From NCBI GenBank assembly GCA_004835665.1, contig RBKR01000022.1:558001-622000 (forward strand): a stretch of DNA of 64,000 nucleotides, read 5' to 3'. Source of the stretch: Phoma sp. XZ068. Taxonomy: Eukaryota > Ascomycota > Dothideomycetes > Pleosporales > Didymellaceae. Below, piece by piece: positions 1 to 11,204 of the stretch. Position 1 is the first letter of the stretch, and the number at the start of each line of letters is the position of its first letter. A program made the translations under genes and the position numbers. The notes beneath the pieces were generated by a model. It was not told the origin of the DNA and ran no database searches. It saw only the letters and a list, made by a program, of their open reading frames with translations.

Positions 1-1063
1 ACATCTGCCAAGATATTGACAACTTCAAGCAGCACGTGTCTGAAGGCTCACTTAACCGCCGCGGGTGGGTCCTACAGGAGCATGCTCTTGCTCGTCGAAC
101 AATCTTCTTCACTGAACACCAGACATACTTTGAGTGCAGCCATGGGATCCGATGTGAAACATCTACGAAGATGAAGAAGTAGGTTCCTTCTCCAGTTTCT
201 GAATCATAAATGCTCACTGACTATCAACAGCAGCGTAGCAGCCTTTTTAGGTGATGCTAATTTTCCAAATACGCTCTACAGCTCCTCCCAAGGTGGAAAG
301 ATCTTGCAATATCAAGGCCTCTACAAGGACTACTCTAGACTCGGCCTTTCAAATCCATGGGATCGGCCTGTTGCCATTGACGGTCTGCAGAAACGCTTGT
401 TGGACACAATGGGGGTGAAAGGCGGCTTCGGTGTCTTTGATGAAGGCGAAACCCGAGGTCTGCTCCGTCGTAGTCTGCTTTGGTGCCGAGATGCCACGGG
501 CAATACGCCAAAGCTGTACCGCATCAAGTTTCCAAAGGGTCGCGCACCAGTACCTTCATGGTCATGGATGGCTTATTGCGGGGGCCTAGGGTATCCTGGG
601 GCCATCGATTACCTCGATCTGGACTTTGGCACCTGGGAATGGGAAGACTTGCAGTCACCTTGGTCGCAAGCAAATGAAGACGCAGATGAAGACAGCAACG
701 GGGATGAAGTTGAGGGCAAGGATAACGGCACGGATGAGAAGTTATCAGCTGCTGACTCACTCAAGGCAAGACCAGCCTTGTTTGCAACAGCTCGCGATCT
801 GGACCTGGGTGCTGCGTACGATGGCGATGGAGATCTCACATTCGATGATTCTGACACTTACTTGTTAGATACAACGATGTGTGTTGTGCTCGGCAAAGCA
901 AAGGGTTGCATATCAACCGAAGAACAGATAAAACTGCGTGCTCATCATCACCCCGACTGGGGTGAAGGGCGATGATGGAAAGGAGATATACGAGCGAGTG
1001 GGTACCGGCTTCCTTCCAGGGAAGTGTATCTCACCGAGCGGTTTTGGAGTTCGCATTCACTAG
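1..1063 (+). CDS. HET-domain (heterokaryon incompatibility) protein, 3' part, with apparent frameshift
   Basis: The gene enters from the left edge, so its start is not visible. Exon 1 (1-178, codons on frame 3) encodes the typical end of a HET domain, including GWVLQEHALARR and FFTEHQTYFECS. A 52-nt GTAGGT...CAACAG intron (179-230) follows. Exon 2 continues with FLGDANFPNTLYSSSQGGK and a C-terminal extension with an acidic stretch. The open frame stops at 975, but from 935 the +1 frame encodes CVLIITPTGVKGDDGKEIYERVG and continues to a stop at 1061-1063. That is the usual C-terminus of such proteins, so an extra base in the A-run at 930-933, or two missing bases, is likely. HET proteins trigger programmed cell death on non-self recognition in filamentous ascomycetes. 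The partner is unknown. Whether this copy is a pseudogene or contains a sequence error cannot be decided here. Confidence 0.75.
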
Positions 1064-1382
1064 CACTTGTTGGAATGTATGGTTCTCGCTGAAGCTCTCA
1101 TCATTATATATATTATCATGCTCTGCATTTTCCCAGTCATAACATGTGACATGATATCCGTCTTCTCCCAGATCCCAACAGCGCCGACTTCCGTGCATAC
1201 ATCCCTAATTCGTTATTATGTACTGCTTCAGCCCATTTACAAACACCGTTAACGCCGAGCTTAAATGAATATATCGAGAATGCAACGCAGTTAGTAGGGG
1301 TCAGATCATGCCTTGCAGTTGTTATTGTTAAGCTTATGCTTAGGCCACTTATGCCCCGTTTGATCCCAATGCTGCCATTACG
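1064..1382. other. Intergenic, convergent 3' ends
   Basis: AT-rich spacer between the 3' ends of the HET gene and the KRE6-like gene. It presumably holds both 3' UTRs. I see no gene in it. Confidence 0.5.
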
Positions 1383-3689
1383 TCAGTGCTCATCCCTAAA
1401 ATGCTTGTAACATTGACTTACTGTAAAGTTTGGATTAGTATAAGCATTCATATGCTCCTTTATGTACTTCGTTGTCTCAAACCCCGGCGGATCGCACGTG
1501 ACCAGCTTCTCCTCGCCCTTCTTCTGATACCACCTCACATAGTCCACTCTCATGACAGCGGGAAACTTCATGTGCTCCCAATCAATCCAGGTCCACGAGT
1601 TACTGATTCCTAAATTCAGGATGAGACTCATAGGCTCTTCGCTGATCTGGCGGGCTTGGATGTTGCCGTTCGGCCCAATGGCGCGTCCATCCATCATGAA
1701 CATTGTCTGATCGCCGACTTTCCAACTAATATAGGCGTCCTTGCCTTCGCCTGGCACGTATTCGAAGGAGTAGCGTTGGTATTGTTGGCCATCGAACCAA
1801 TTCTTGTTCAGATTTGTGGTTGCGGATATAGCTTGTTGGTATGGACCACCAGTGTAACCATTGTACCAACTTACGCTATAGTCTGGAAAGGCAGTGAAGT
1901 TGTAGTTAGGGTACCAGTGGATGTCGAAGGGCGCAACTTGAAAGGACTGCGTTGCAATGGGCATATTGTGCGGGGGGTAGCTCGCCCCAACTTCAATGAT
2001 GTCGATTTCAGGTGCACCGCGGCCGGTGCCAGGGGTAGGGTGGTCTTCGCCTGGGCAGGTGCATGATGACAGACGTTGCCCTGGGAGATTGGAAAGGCCA
2101 TCAGAGGAAGACTGGTTAGGTGTGATACCGACGTCGCAGGCTTGATATGTGTATGGCCACATTCCATCGGTGGAAGCAAGATAGCCTGGTCTTCCAAGAT
2201 TTCCCATCGTCCATGCACCCGGCCACATACCTGGCACACCAGCTGGACCTGGGAGGGAGACAGAGACTTCGAAAATTCCACCCTTGAAGCATAGATGATT
2301 CCAGCTGTTCAGCATTCCAGATCGAAAGTTGAGACCATGGTTGGGAAATTTATCGAGCCGCAGCTCCAAAGTTCCTTCCCAAGTAGTTACTGCATCCGGG
2401 TCGTACCATTCCAGGTCCTGTGTTGCGCCATACCAGATGTCAGGAGCAAAGAAATACGGGTCATCGCCTTCGTAAAATGTGCGGTTGTTATCGTTGAACT
2501 CGTCGCTGAATACCAGCTCGTATTCGTCTCCAAACTGGCCTTTCTTTTCCATAGCAGCCTTAGGCGTATCGGGATCGATCAGACCACTTCGCATGTTCTG
2601 AAGTAACGGGTACTTCTTGTCGTTCACGATTGCCCAGGGTTCAGGTTTGGGATATTGGGACATCTGACTCATAGGTGTTCCATAAAACGAGTTGTAGTCG
2701 ATGACGCCTAAAGCTGAAAGGACTGGAAGTCCAAAGAATACAAAGGCCAGGCCGGAGATCATGAGGAACAGACCTAGTGTCGAAACAATATTTTCTCGCG
2801 CGAAGTGGTCCTTGAACTTCACCTTGAATTTGATGTCATCGTCAAGTTGTGGCATATGCATGTCATCATCCGTTTCATCTTCATCGCCTATTAATGGCCA
2901 CGTTGCCATGCCCTTCTCGTCATATGGTGCAGCGAGGCGATCGTCGATGAGTGAGACATTCTTCTCCGAATCATACAAAATGTTGATCTTGGTCGTCGAC
3001 GCACTTGGCGTAAGGTTCGGCGTAAGGAACGGATTCGCGGGATAGATTGCAGCCATTGGTGAAGTTGCCCCGGAGGTTGGTGCCGATTGAGACGCCAACT
3101 TCTCGGATGATGCACTTCTTGAGCCAGCGAAATAAGGGTTGAAGTATCGTGTATAGTCACTGCCGAGATCCTGCATTGTCAAGGGACTGCCGATTGGGCG
3201 AGCATTCTGACTTGCAAGATCCTGTGTGCTTTTGTGCCGTGTTTGTCGCGAATGTCGATGCGCAGGCGTGAGGAACGGACGTCGTGGCGATGCTACGCCT
3301 ACCGCATTTTCGGGTGTGTGCTCACTCGACTTCGATGCCTTCGACTCGACTGTTCCTTCGCTATTGGTAGATGACCTCGCTAAATGTAAAGACGGTAAAG
3401 GGGACTGTGAGCCAGAGGTTGATTGTTGTTGTAACTGAGACATTGGTCTTGTGGAGACCGACTCGGAGGACGAACGCGCACCATCATGTGGCACAGTTGT
3501 GTGCATTGGAGTAGGCTTGGTGGAATGAGGACCCGCTGCTTCTGCGTTGAAGTTATGCAGCGATGATGCAGTCTTTTCAGCATTCAAGCTGGTAGTCGAA
3601 CGTCCTGACTGCTCAATCTCTTCTGCTTCTCTGGCCAGCGACCCTCGCGACGCGGGACGCGAGACAATCTTTTGTGGTGCTGGGATCAT
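1383..3689 (-). CDS. KRE6: KRE6/SKN1-type beta-glucan synthesis-associated protein (GH16-like)
   Basis: Intronless gene for 768 aa. It has a long Ser/Thr/Pro-rich cytosolic N-terminus (about 1-295), one membrane segment (about 301-328, TLGLFLMISGLAFVFFGL) and a large lumenal domain of the SKN1/KRE6 family, related to glycoside hydrolase family 16. The GH16-like catalytic signature appears as EIDIIE at 561-566. Conserved family blocks such as YELVFSDEFND (390-400) and WEGTLELRLDKFPNHGLNFRSG upstream of it support the call, as does the type II membrane topology. In yeast, Kre6 and Skn1 are Golgi/ER proteins needed for beta-1,6-glucan in the wall. Start chosen: the ATG at 3689, the first in frame, followed by a plausible cytosolic tail. 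The downstream neighbour on the same strand is thiamine pyrophosphokinase, functionally unrelated. Confidence 0.93.
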   Translation of the reverse strand: MIPAPQKIVSRPASRGSLAREAEEIEQSGRSTTSLNAEKTASSLHNFNAEAAGPHSTKPTPMHTTVPHDGARSSSESVSTRPMSQLQQQSTSGSQSPLPSLHLARSSTNSEGTVESKASKSSEHTPENAVGVASPRRPFLTPAHRHSRQTRHKSTQDLASQNARPIGSPLTMQDLGSDYTRYFNPYFAGSRSASSEKLASQSAPTSGATSPMAAIYPANPFLTPNLTPSASTTKINILYDSEKNVSLIDDRLAAPYDEKGMATWPLIGDEDETDDDMHMPQLDDDIKFKVKFKDHFARENIVSTLGLFLMISGLAFVFFGLPVLSALGVIDYNSFYGTPMSQMSQYPKPEPWAIVNDKKYPLLQNMRSGLIDPDTPKAAMEKKGQFGDEYELVFSDEFNDNNRTFYEGDDPYFFAPDIWYGATQDLEWYDPDAVTTWEGTLELRLDKFPNHGLNFRSGMLNSWNHLCFKGGIFEVSVSLPGPAGVPGMWPGAWTMGNLGRPGYLASTDGMWPYTYQACDVGITPNQSSSDGLSNLPGQRLSSCTCPGEDHPTPGTGRGAPEIDIIEVGASYPPHNMPIATQSFQVAPFDIHWYPNYNFTAFPDYSVSWYNGYTGGPYQQAISATTNLNKNWFDGQQYQRYSFEYVPGEGKDAYISWKVGDQTMFMMDGRAIGPNGNIQARQISEEPMSLILNLGISNSWTWIDWEHMKFPAVMRVDYVRWYQKKGEEKLVTCDPPGFETTKYIKEHMNAYTNPNFTVSQCYKHFRDEH

Positions 3690-4845
3690 CGCTACCCTTC
3701 TTTCATTCCACAGCTTCGGGCCGTTTCTTTCTCACAACACTACTCAACTTCTGTGCCTATAACGACCGGTAGTGCCAGTTCTCTGTATGTTGATCCTCCA
3801 CGATGCGACGGGAAAAGGGCCAGGCCGATGCAATGAACACTTCGGTTGGATGCGCGATTGAGGCGGAGCATGCAGCGTTAAAATTGTCCCACAGGCGCCC
3901 TCGTTTGAAAGCTTGGACGGTGTGTGCAACCCGGGGTACTGTTGTCACACAAGAAGGGAGCGACAGTGTTGTATGTCTGGTGTCCAGTTTGAGCGAGCGA
4001 AGGAGAAATTATTCCATGTAGATTCGAGGTAGCGAGCGAGGTAGGATGTGGAAACGAGACAGCGAACGCTGCCTTTTGTTGGGTCATTATCTAAGGAGGA
4101 CAAGAGTATAGTTCGTGTTGATAGTGAACCCGAGAAGCGGGTAAACGTGCTTTGGTCGACCAATTAGCGATCCCTTGACTTTCACGAGAAGGTACACTGC
4201 AGCCGCATTGAGCGTAGTTGAAATGAGTCTATGCTGAAGCAGCTCGAGCTTGCTGAATGCATGCGCTTATCCGAGGCTACCGTGCCGTATATCTAAAACG
4301 TCTGAGAACGAAGAGGGAATGCCATTGCGGAAGGCCAACATTGCCGCATCGACAAGTGATTCATTTCCATGTCGCGGGGTGTTCAGCGGTCGGGCGCCGC
4401 CCCTGCAGGTCGTTGCTTTCTTGGATTAAAGTTGCTGGTTAGGCGCAGAGGCGCCCGGCCGGAAGGCGCCCACCCATGCACGATTGATCGATACACTGTC
4501 GAGCTGCTCGCACGGACTCCCGCAATATCGAAAAAGGGTCAGTGCTTCACAAGCCGTTTTTGGGTTGCGAGCCTGCGAGCGCCAGTACCATGATGATACA
4601 GACTTAAAAGGCGCAGTCAGTGACGTGATTGCAGATGCCGATCAAATTCGGAGCCATGTCAACTTCCTGGACGTCCAATGTTCGATATTCGAGCGGATCG
4701 CTGGGATGGCAACCAGCCTTCCCTCAATTTTACGATTACGAGCACGGCCAAACGGTGCTAGCATCGAATTGTATTGTCGAATCTGTAGGTGCGCATCGCG
4801 TATCTTAATTTAGCGCACATGCCATGCTACTTGCGGAAGGAGGCT
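3690..4845. other. Intergenic, 5' region of KRE6-like gene
   Basis: The 1.16-kb spacer holds the promoter of the KRE6-like gene (left side) and the 3' end of thiamine pyrophosphokinase (right side). Three GGCGCC hexamers lie between about 4389 and 4471. No coding potential is convincing: the open frames are short and overlap one another. Confidence 0.5.
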
Positions 4846-5725
4846 CTATGTCGAGCAGCCCTGCACAGCCGTTGACTGTCGTTCCGATGTTTGTTCTAGC
4901 GGTGCCCGTTCTATCGTGAAAAGTATTGGTCCGTCTGTCTCGACTTGTACTTCGTCGGCCTTAACGTGGTTACTTGTACTGACTTGACCACCTATTTGCG
5001 TGAACCAATTTTTGACGTCCCATTCCAGTCCGTTTGTACTGATCGTTGCTGGTCCGTACACAGGCACAAGACCAAGGTTTTCTGTAAAGAGTCCGCTAGA
5101 CAAGAGATTGCGAACGACTGTTCGCCTGGACCGAAGGATGATAGAAAGGCTGGACTCAGAGAAGAGCCATAGGCGCAGATTCGCGTGCTTGGTTTCTTCC
5201 CTTGTCATTTCGTGCAGAAGTCCGAGGCCTTGGTCCACTCGACCTGCGAGAGTGCCAAGAATTAGCACATCTTTCTGCGATGCTGCGTTGTCTCTCGCAG
5301 AGATTTTTGACATTGTCTTCCCAAAGTCTGTGCTGTATTGGTCGCCATCTCGTAGCACCTCAACGCCATGCGACTCATAGTATGCACGCACATCGTCGCG
5401 TAACGAGTCAAGATCACCGTGAATGATGCTAGGAAGCTGCAGTTTCTTTTAGTAATCTATACCTAGTTGAGGTGACGGTTTGCCCTCTCACGTATTGGTC
5501 TCTTTGGGTCTCGAGATCACCTTTAAACATATCATGCAGCCTGTTTGCGCCACCATCGGCACATATGCGATAGTTGGAATGTCTCCATAACCGTGAGAAT
5601 GTAGCAAAGTCGGTAATAGGCTGATTCAGGATGAGAAGGTCTGGTGGATTTGCTGACTCTTCAGGGTGGTCTTTCTCGGCCAAGAAGATGGTAGGATCTA
5701 GCTCGCAGAAGTCAGGTACACTCAT
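4846..5725 (-). CDS. THI80: Thiamine pyrophosphokinase
   Basis: Two exons (5725-5492 and 5436-4846) joined across a 55-nt GTGAGA...CTGCAG intron give 274 aa. The enzyme transfers pyrophosphate from ATP to thiamine, making thiamine diphosphate in the cytosol. Family hallmarks are ICADGGANRL (54-63), the block IIHGDLDSLRDDV just after the splice junction (GDLDS about 85-89) and QYSTDFGK further on, which together form the ATP/Mg-binding catalytic domain. The C-terminal half, with SESS and later TNGLEWDVKNW, matches the thiamine-binding domain. The frame stays open upstream to 5845, but that stretch does not look coding. I therefore chose the ATG at 5725, which gives MSVPDFCELD and the usual length of about 270 aa. 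An upstream GTGTGC...GGCAG segment could be a 5' UTR intron. Confidence 0.88.
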
Positions 5726-7719
5726 ACTGCCGAACCCAAAAATGTTATGTCGTCTACGGATATTACAGTCCAAAAACTTAAAGTAGTGGAAGAAATGAGG
5801 ATGACGCACACGCGCATAGGGTGGGAGACAAGATATCTGCCGCAATTAGGCGAGACGCGCTAAAGAGAGGCGAGACCCAAGACCACTTCAATCTTCACCT
5901 ACTCACTTCTCAGCATCACCCAGTGCTCTACTAATTCTCCAACGATGCTTTCTCGTCGGCTTTCTGCTTTCAATTGTCGTAGTACCTGAATAGCGCGCAG
6001 GTGCCATATCGGCATGTGTTAGGACACCCCGGCCTATGCGGTCCCCGAAGATCAACCCCGAATCCCGTCTGAGCTCGGCCCAGTGGCTTCGAGGCAGTGC
6101 TCCATCCTCTTCAGCCTGTGTTTACTCGCCCTCCACTGTGCTACCCATTGTCCGGAAACGAGACAACTACCCTGGTCTCCCGATCCTTCTCTGTACCCTT
6201 GTGCTCGCAAAGACCCATGCGAAATGCCTCGCATGGCCAAAACTCCATACACACAAGCCAAGGGACAGCTGCAACCATATGTTGGAGTGGAATGTGTAAT
6301 GTGCTATCAAAGCATATCTCGTGTAGAGATTCTATCGACAATGTTCCAGAAAACGGCATCAACACACGATCTTGTTAGTATCAATAATAATCTTAAGGCT
6401 TCAACCAGATGAATGCACGCGACAGAAAACATCAAATTCGGTGGATTGAAGCTACATCCCGCTCGTGCGCCAGGCATCGACACGTGGCTCACCACGATGG
6501 CGCGGTCTGAGAGACTGGTGAGCCTGTAAAGAGCTTCTATCGCCGATGTCCGCGTTTCACATATCCATTGCATGACACTGCGAAGTTCTGGTAACATGAT
6601 CGCAAAGCTGGTAGTAGGTAAAGCAGGGGCGGGACCAAGCTTGCAGTCACATAGGACTTATCCGGACTCCTGCATAGTGCCTGATCTTCTACGTTAGAAC
6701 CAGGCCATAAGATAGGCTAGGGCACGCGACAGCTAAATGCTTACTCATGTCGAGCAGAACCTTGTTTCCCGCGTTCGCTTTTAAGGCCTTTTGTCGATGG
6801 CCCACTTTGCAAGGCGAGGACGAAAAAGATTGGCTGCAGGGATGTCCCTAGATCGTTTTCCAAAAACAGATTGAACTGGTGGAGTCCACATCAACACCAC
6901 AAACCACCGTTCCTGCATTCTCTCAGACGCCTTATCGCCAATAATGCAAAAATTTCGTTGTACATGTTTGCAGTTCATAACTTGGTCAGAATTTCGCTTT
7001 AATCACGAACATTGGCCCTCTGCTCTGCTGAGGCCAAGATTGCAAAGTTCTCGGCAAAAGGCCTGCGTTACCAGCTAGCCTACGGACATCTACATCTGAC
7101 CCATGCAACCGATCGAGCATGGTCTTCCCCAAGTTTGAGCCTCATCGCCACACGTCAACTCCGAATCATTCTCATGAACAAGCTTCGATCGTCATCGATG
7201 CTTGCACGGTACCTAGGAACGTGCAGGACGCACCCCTGCCGATCCGGACTCTTGAAACTTGCACAGCTACCGTGAAGTGCGTCTTGCATGGCTCTAAGAC
7301 CCAATCAGCTCGGGGTTCTGTTCACTTCAGACATATTGTAAGGCTCTGAGCTAGGTTACAGGCTGCCATGAGAATGCCACAACCGCGATAGTATGGTCAG
7401 TACAGGGTGTCGTGCACTTGCTTACCGAACAGCCTATGCATACTCTGTTTTTAGTGGAGTCTAGTGTCACGTCTACTACTGCACTAGGCGACCTTCTCGT
7501 TGACCCTGCAGTATGTGCCAAGCCCGACCGCTACTCCCAGTGAAGTGTATATCACGGTCAAGTCCCGAAGTCTTGGAATGACTTGCATACGATACCATCT
7601 GAACATACATTCATTCACTGCTCTGCAACACAAGTACAAGGCAGATAGGAACGGGCTTTCTGCATCTCTATTCACTTTGACTGAACCCTCATTTCGCGTC
7701 GACAGCTCACTCCTTACCT
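5726..7719. other. Intergenic, divergent, 2.0 kb
   Basis: Upstream region shared by thiamine pyrophosphokinase (-) and the Zn2Cys6 regulator (+). The scattered short frames include one starting at GTG 6083 with a signal-like stretch, but none has ATG-led, conserved-looking content. I see no RNA gene. Confidence 0.45.
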
Positions 7720-8861
7720 ATGGATCAAGCAACGAAGATCAAACCTGTACCTTCAAATACCACAGCACCATCGTTCACGTCTCCCAATCCCTACGCAAGG
7801 GACTCTTCGCGGCGAGCAATCGCATGTGTTACATGCGCAAAAGCAAAAACACGATGCGATAAAGCTGTAAGTTGCCTCGATGACCCCACGAAGCGCCCCC
7901 ATCCTAATCTCCATGGTAGCTCCCATCATGCTCTCGCTGCATTACGAAAGGCATTAAATGCGACCCGCGTTCCACACGCCGCACATCTGACAACAACTAC
8001 CGCACAATTCCCACCAAGAAACCATTCGTAACGCCGAAACGCTTCCCAACACCTGGCATCCTTCCCTCTTCGACCACATATCCTTCGCCTCGGAGCATCC
8101 CCTCAAAAAGACCGCGGAGTATCATGCGTGCACCGTCGCATATTGACTTCCGCACAGCAGTCAAGATGAGCCAGCAGGCTGCCTTTATATCCGGCGTTCC
8201 GAAACTCACACCTCTGCCAACATATAAGGATCAGATTGTGGATGGTTGTTACTCGTACACTCCCAGTCCAGAACCAGACCTCCGATTCACCCCTGACATC
8301 GAGCAAGATGGCTTCCCATACTCTCGAGGCGCGACGCCTCAGACACCCGCTGAACCCTTCGGGTACAACGAACCACTTCCTCTCATCGACGATATGGGCT
8401 ATCTGGACTGTCAGTCGTGGTCCGGTGATGGACTAGGATCCGTGGGATCTGTTGGACTAGGTTTCACCGACATGGACATGTCAATGCCAGCAGATACCTG
8501 GCTGACCCCAGAACCCGAGGATATGGCACAAGCGAATATGTTCGCTCAAGACCACGTCTACACATCATCAAATCAAACGCAGAATAACTTCGACGCCTCG
8601 CTAGGGACGGTGCCGGAAAACTGGTCAACCTTCCAGATGCCACCACAAGATGAAAGCATCTGTGATTCAAAGGCTTCCGACAGCTCTTTTGATTCTGGTA
8701 TCGTTATGCAAGGCGAGTGGACTCAGCCTCCTCGGCAAGACATGTTTGTTGATATGGGGAATATGATTACGTCGGCGCCGTATGTGCCGAAGATGCAGGC
8801 TATACCAAGTAATGCGCCGGTGTGGGAGGATGTGTTTATGCCCAGCTCTATACCGTACTAA
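7720..8861 (+). CDS. Short Zn(II)2Cys6 transcription factor
   Basis: Two exons (7720-7866 and 7920-8861) joined across a 53-nt GTAAGT...GGTAG intron encode 362 aa. The intron splits the binuclear zinc cluster. After joining, the six cysteines are C36-x2-C39-x6-C46-x6-C53-x2-C56-x6-C63, the textbook fungal Gal4-type spacing, with the basic AKAKTR loop between C39 and C46. The protein binds DNA through this cluster in the nucleus. The rest is Pro/Ser-rich then acidic, with many Asp, Glu and Met residues, which suggests an activation region. No fungal-specific middle homology domain is visible and the protein is much shorter than the usual 600-900 aa, so it may lack the usual regulatory module. 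The target genes are unknown; the divergent thiamine gene and the downstream phosphatase are only neighbours. Confidence 0.85.
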
Positions 8862-9157
8862 AGTGCAATGTGTGTACGTGTTGGCATGATGAAATGGCCA
8901 AGGCGTTGGAGATTATGTACTTTGATACCCACCGAATCAAACTTAACGTTGAGTACGCATTATCTTGTGTCAGGAGTCGGTGATTATTGCACTCGGGCAA
9001 GCAGTTTTCAGGACACGAAAGACCTAGCAAGCTGTTGCGGTTGAAGCGCATTTCAAATGTCCACATTAGTGTTGAATGATGGTAATCATTATGCATTATG
9101 CCTTGCATCGTATGTACTGTCTAAGCAAATGTAACGCCACTCCGCTATGCATCAAAA

Positions 9158-10590
9158 CTACTCATGCTTGCCTTTGCCTTTCCCATCCTTATCGCACACT
9201 TTATGGAAGTCCCTATGTTTCTTCGCGCCCTCGCCGATCAGTTTTCGGAAGTTCTTGAACCGACAACTTGCACCAGGCCCGTCTTGACAGGTAGGGATCG
9301 GTCGCGGTGCGGTGTTGGCAATGAAGCGGATGAAATCACCAGGGCCATCGCCATCAACAGCACCACGGTCGCATGTCATCATCTCCATACCGACATGACC
9401 GAGGAACGGAATCAGATCAGCCATGCGCCAGGCTCGAGTCCACTGTGATGGTTTAGCAAGGCGTAGACTAAGAATAGACATAAGAGCAGACTTACATTAA
9501 TGTGGTCAGTAGGAAATTCCTCAGCTGCTTCCGAGGAGGAATTGAACAGGCCAAGAGCGGTCGCGATGAAAGGAGGAACCTCGCGATGTGTGAACCCAAG
9601 GAAAAAGCGCTGGTCTTCAGGCCAGGCATCACCTGGGTGGTTGCGCTTCTGGATATTCCGGAAAAGCTCTGCCTGTGTCTCCAGCCAGGGGAAGCCAAGG
9701 TAAGGAGACAGAGGGTTCATAGGGCCAACCATATAAGCATACTTCAGGTCCCAAGAGTACTCATATGCCATCCACTCAGCATCAGTAAAGACGGCGCAGA
9801 TATCGGAGCGCCTGCCTGTAATGGCACTCTCGTAGCCGCAAAGCTGCTGGAGACCTACGACATCGAAGGGGGACAGCTCGAATGGCATGTAAGGCGCGAG
9901 ACGCTTTGACACGCTCTTGCCGTAGATGTCAATGAACGTATCCTGCTCCTCTGTGCCGGGCGCTTTGGAGAAGTTCTCGCACGACTTATGGGGGATAAGA
10001 GACTCCATCGAACTATTCGCATTTGTGGTGACCCGCACAATTTCGATGGTGTCATTTTGAGGGAAGGCTGTGATGAGGTTTTTTGCTGTGTCGTAGGTAC
10101 GCGACTTCTTGTCAGCGAGGATACGCTGGGTCTTGGGTACGAGGTCTGGGTATCGCTCGAGCAGGTGCTTGCCCACTGCTGCTGCGTCGACGGCACCGGA
10201 GGGCGTCAGCTCTTCGAGCCTGTCTTCCAGAATGGGCGACTGCCACTTGGCCATGAAGGCCAATGGCCCTGACCACTGGCCATCACGGTGCTTCTCAAGC
10301 TTCCAGAGGAAAGGCTTGATGAACTCCTCGTACTCGTCGTCATTGGCGTAGATGGCGCCGTGACGGACAATGTAGGACGCGGCGGTGATGTTGCAGCCCG
10401 AGGGTGCGGTATGCTCCAGGCCGAAGCCCACGGCATCGAAGTACGGCGAGATGCCCGGCAGATGCAGGAGAGGATCGAATTGGTAGCCCTGCGAATGGTC
10501 GAGAGGCTGAATGGGTATTTGCTGCTGAGAGTTGAGGTATGCAGGAATTGCCAGTGCCGGTGTGGCCAGCAAAAGGGCCTTGGAAAACAT
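9158..10590 (-). CDS. Secreted histidine-acid-phosphatase-like protein
   Basis: Two exons (10590-9496 and 9442-9158) flank a 53-nt GTAAGT...ATCACAG intron and give 459 aa. The start MFSKALLLATPALAIPAY (ATG 10590) is preferred over the in-frame ATG at 10605 because it places a clean signal peptide at the N-terminus. The catalytic RHG lies at 76-78 (SYIVRHGAIY), the nucleophile motif of histidine acid phosphatases and phytases. The second motif, usually HD, reads THREVPPFIATALGLF with H335-R336-E337, so the proton donor is not the standard Asp and may be E337. Several N-glycosylation sequons and the C-terminal Lys-rich tail (KDGKGKGKHE) fit an extracellular or wall-bound phosphomonoesterase. 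Its substrate is not predictable. A CRE-like TGACGTCA lies about 100 bp upstream. Confidence 0.85.
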
Positions 10591-11204
10591 CCTACAGGAA
10601 TACACAGTACAGAGCGGGTAAATCGGTCAATTGGCTTGTCGCAACCAGTTGGAGAGGAAAGAGTCGCGAATTCTTTTTGTGACTACCTCGATGACGTCAA
10701 TTTCCTGTTCCTGGCTGAATCTGTCAAGCTATCGAAGGGAAGGCCCGTATGCTGATCATGCTGGCCGCTTGTGCGACATTTGGATCTTCGATCATTGGAA
10801 GTGTAACCGAAGAACTGACATCGGTGGTGAGATCGAGCAGCGAGTAGACGTGCGATCGTGTCTGCCGGTTGGTTGGGGTGCTGACAGGGATGATGCGCGT
10901 GCCAGAACGCTGGTTCTCTTCTTCGTGCACGTGCCTCATTCTTCCATCACCACTACAATGCATTGGCACTCATTGAATTAGCGTTTGGAGACATCACGAT
11001 GCCTCAAATAAGCCTTTGTAGAACGTGTTCCGTCTTCGGCTCAAGATTTGTAGATGCAGTGGATGCCAGGTCCGGAAGGTGCGGCCACGACGATGAATGG
11101 CTCTGGTAGTGAGGAGTATGTCTTGACCTTGAGCTGGCTCCCACATAGTCTATTTGGTTTGCACAGGGGCACTAATTGAAGTCTACTCACAGCCGGCCTT
11201 GAAT
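10591..11204. other. Intergenic, promoter of phosphatase-like gene
   Basis: Holds the phosphatase promoter on its left and the NUDIX 3' UTR on its right. Apart from the CRE-like palindrome I see no gene. Confidence 0.5.
10692..10699. promoter_or_regulatory. CRE-like palindrome TGACGTCA
   Basis: Perfect 8-bp TGACGTCA, the consensus site of ATF/CREB-type bZIP factors. It lies about 100 bp upstream of the phosphatase-like start codon, inside the expected promoter. One 8-mer can occur by chance in 64 kb, so binding is only an inference. Confidence 0.4.

Noticed and set aside
879..927. Intron that might repair the HET-gene frame
   Set aside because: Removal of GTGTGT...AACAG gives the right phase but creates an immediate TAA, so it cannot restore the protein.
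5726..5845. N-terminal extension of thiamine pyrophosphokinase
   Set aside because: The open stretch is His/Arg/Phe-rich and ends at a TTCGGCAG acceptor-like site, so it is more likely leader or 5' UTR intron.
6083..6412. Possible Cys-rich secreted protein frame
   Set aside because: The frame begins with GTG, and no ATG precedes the hydrophobic stretch. No splice structure was found that would supply one.
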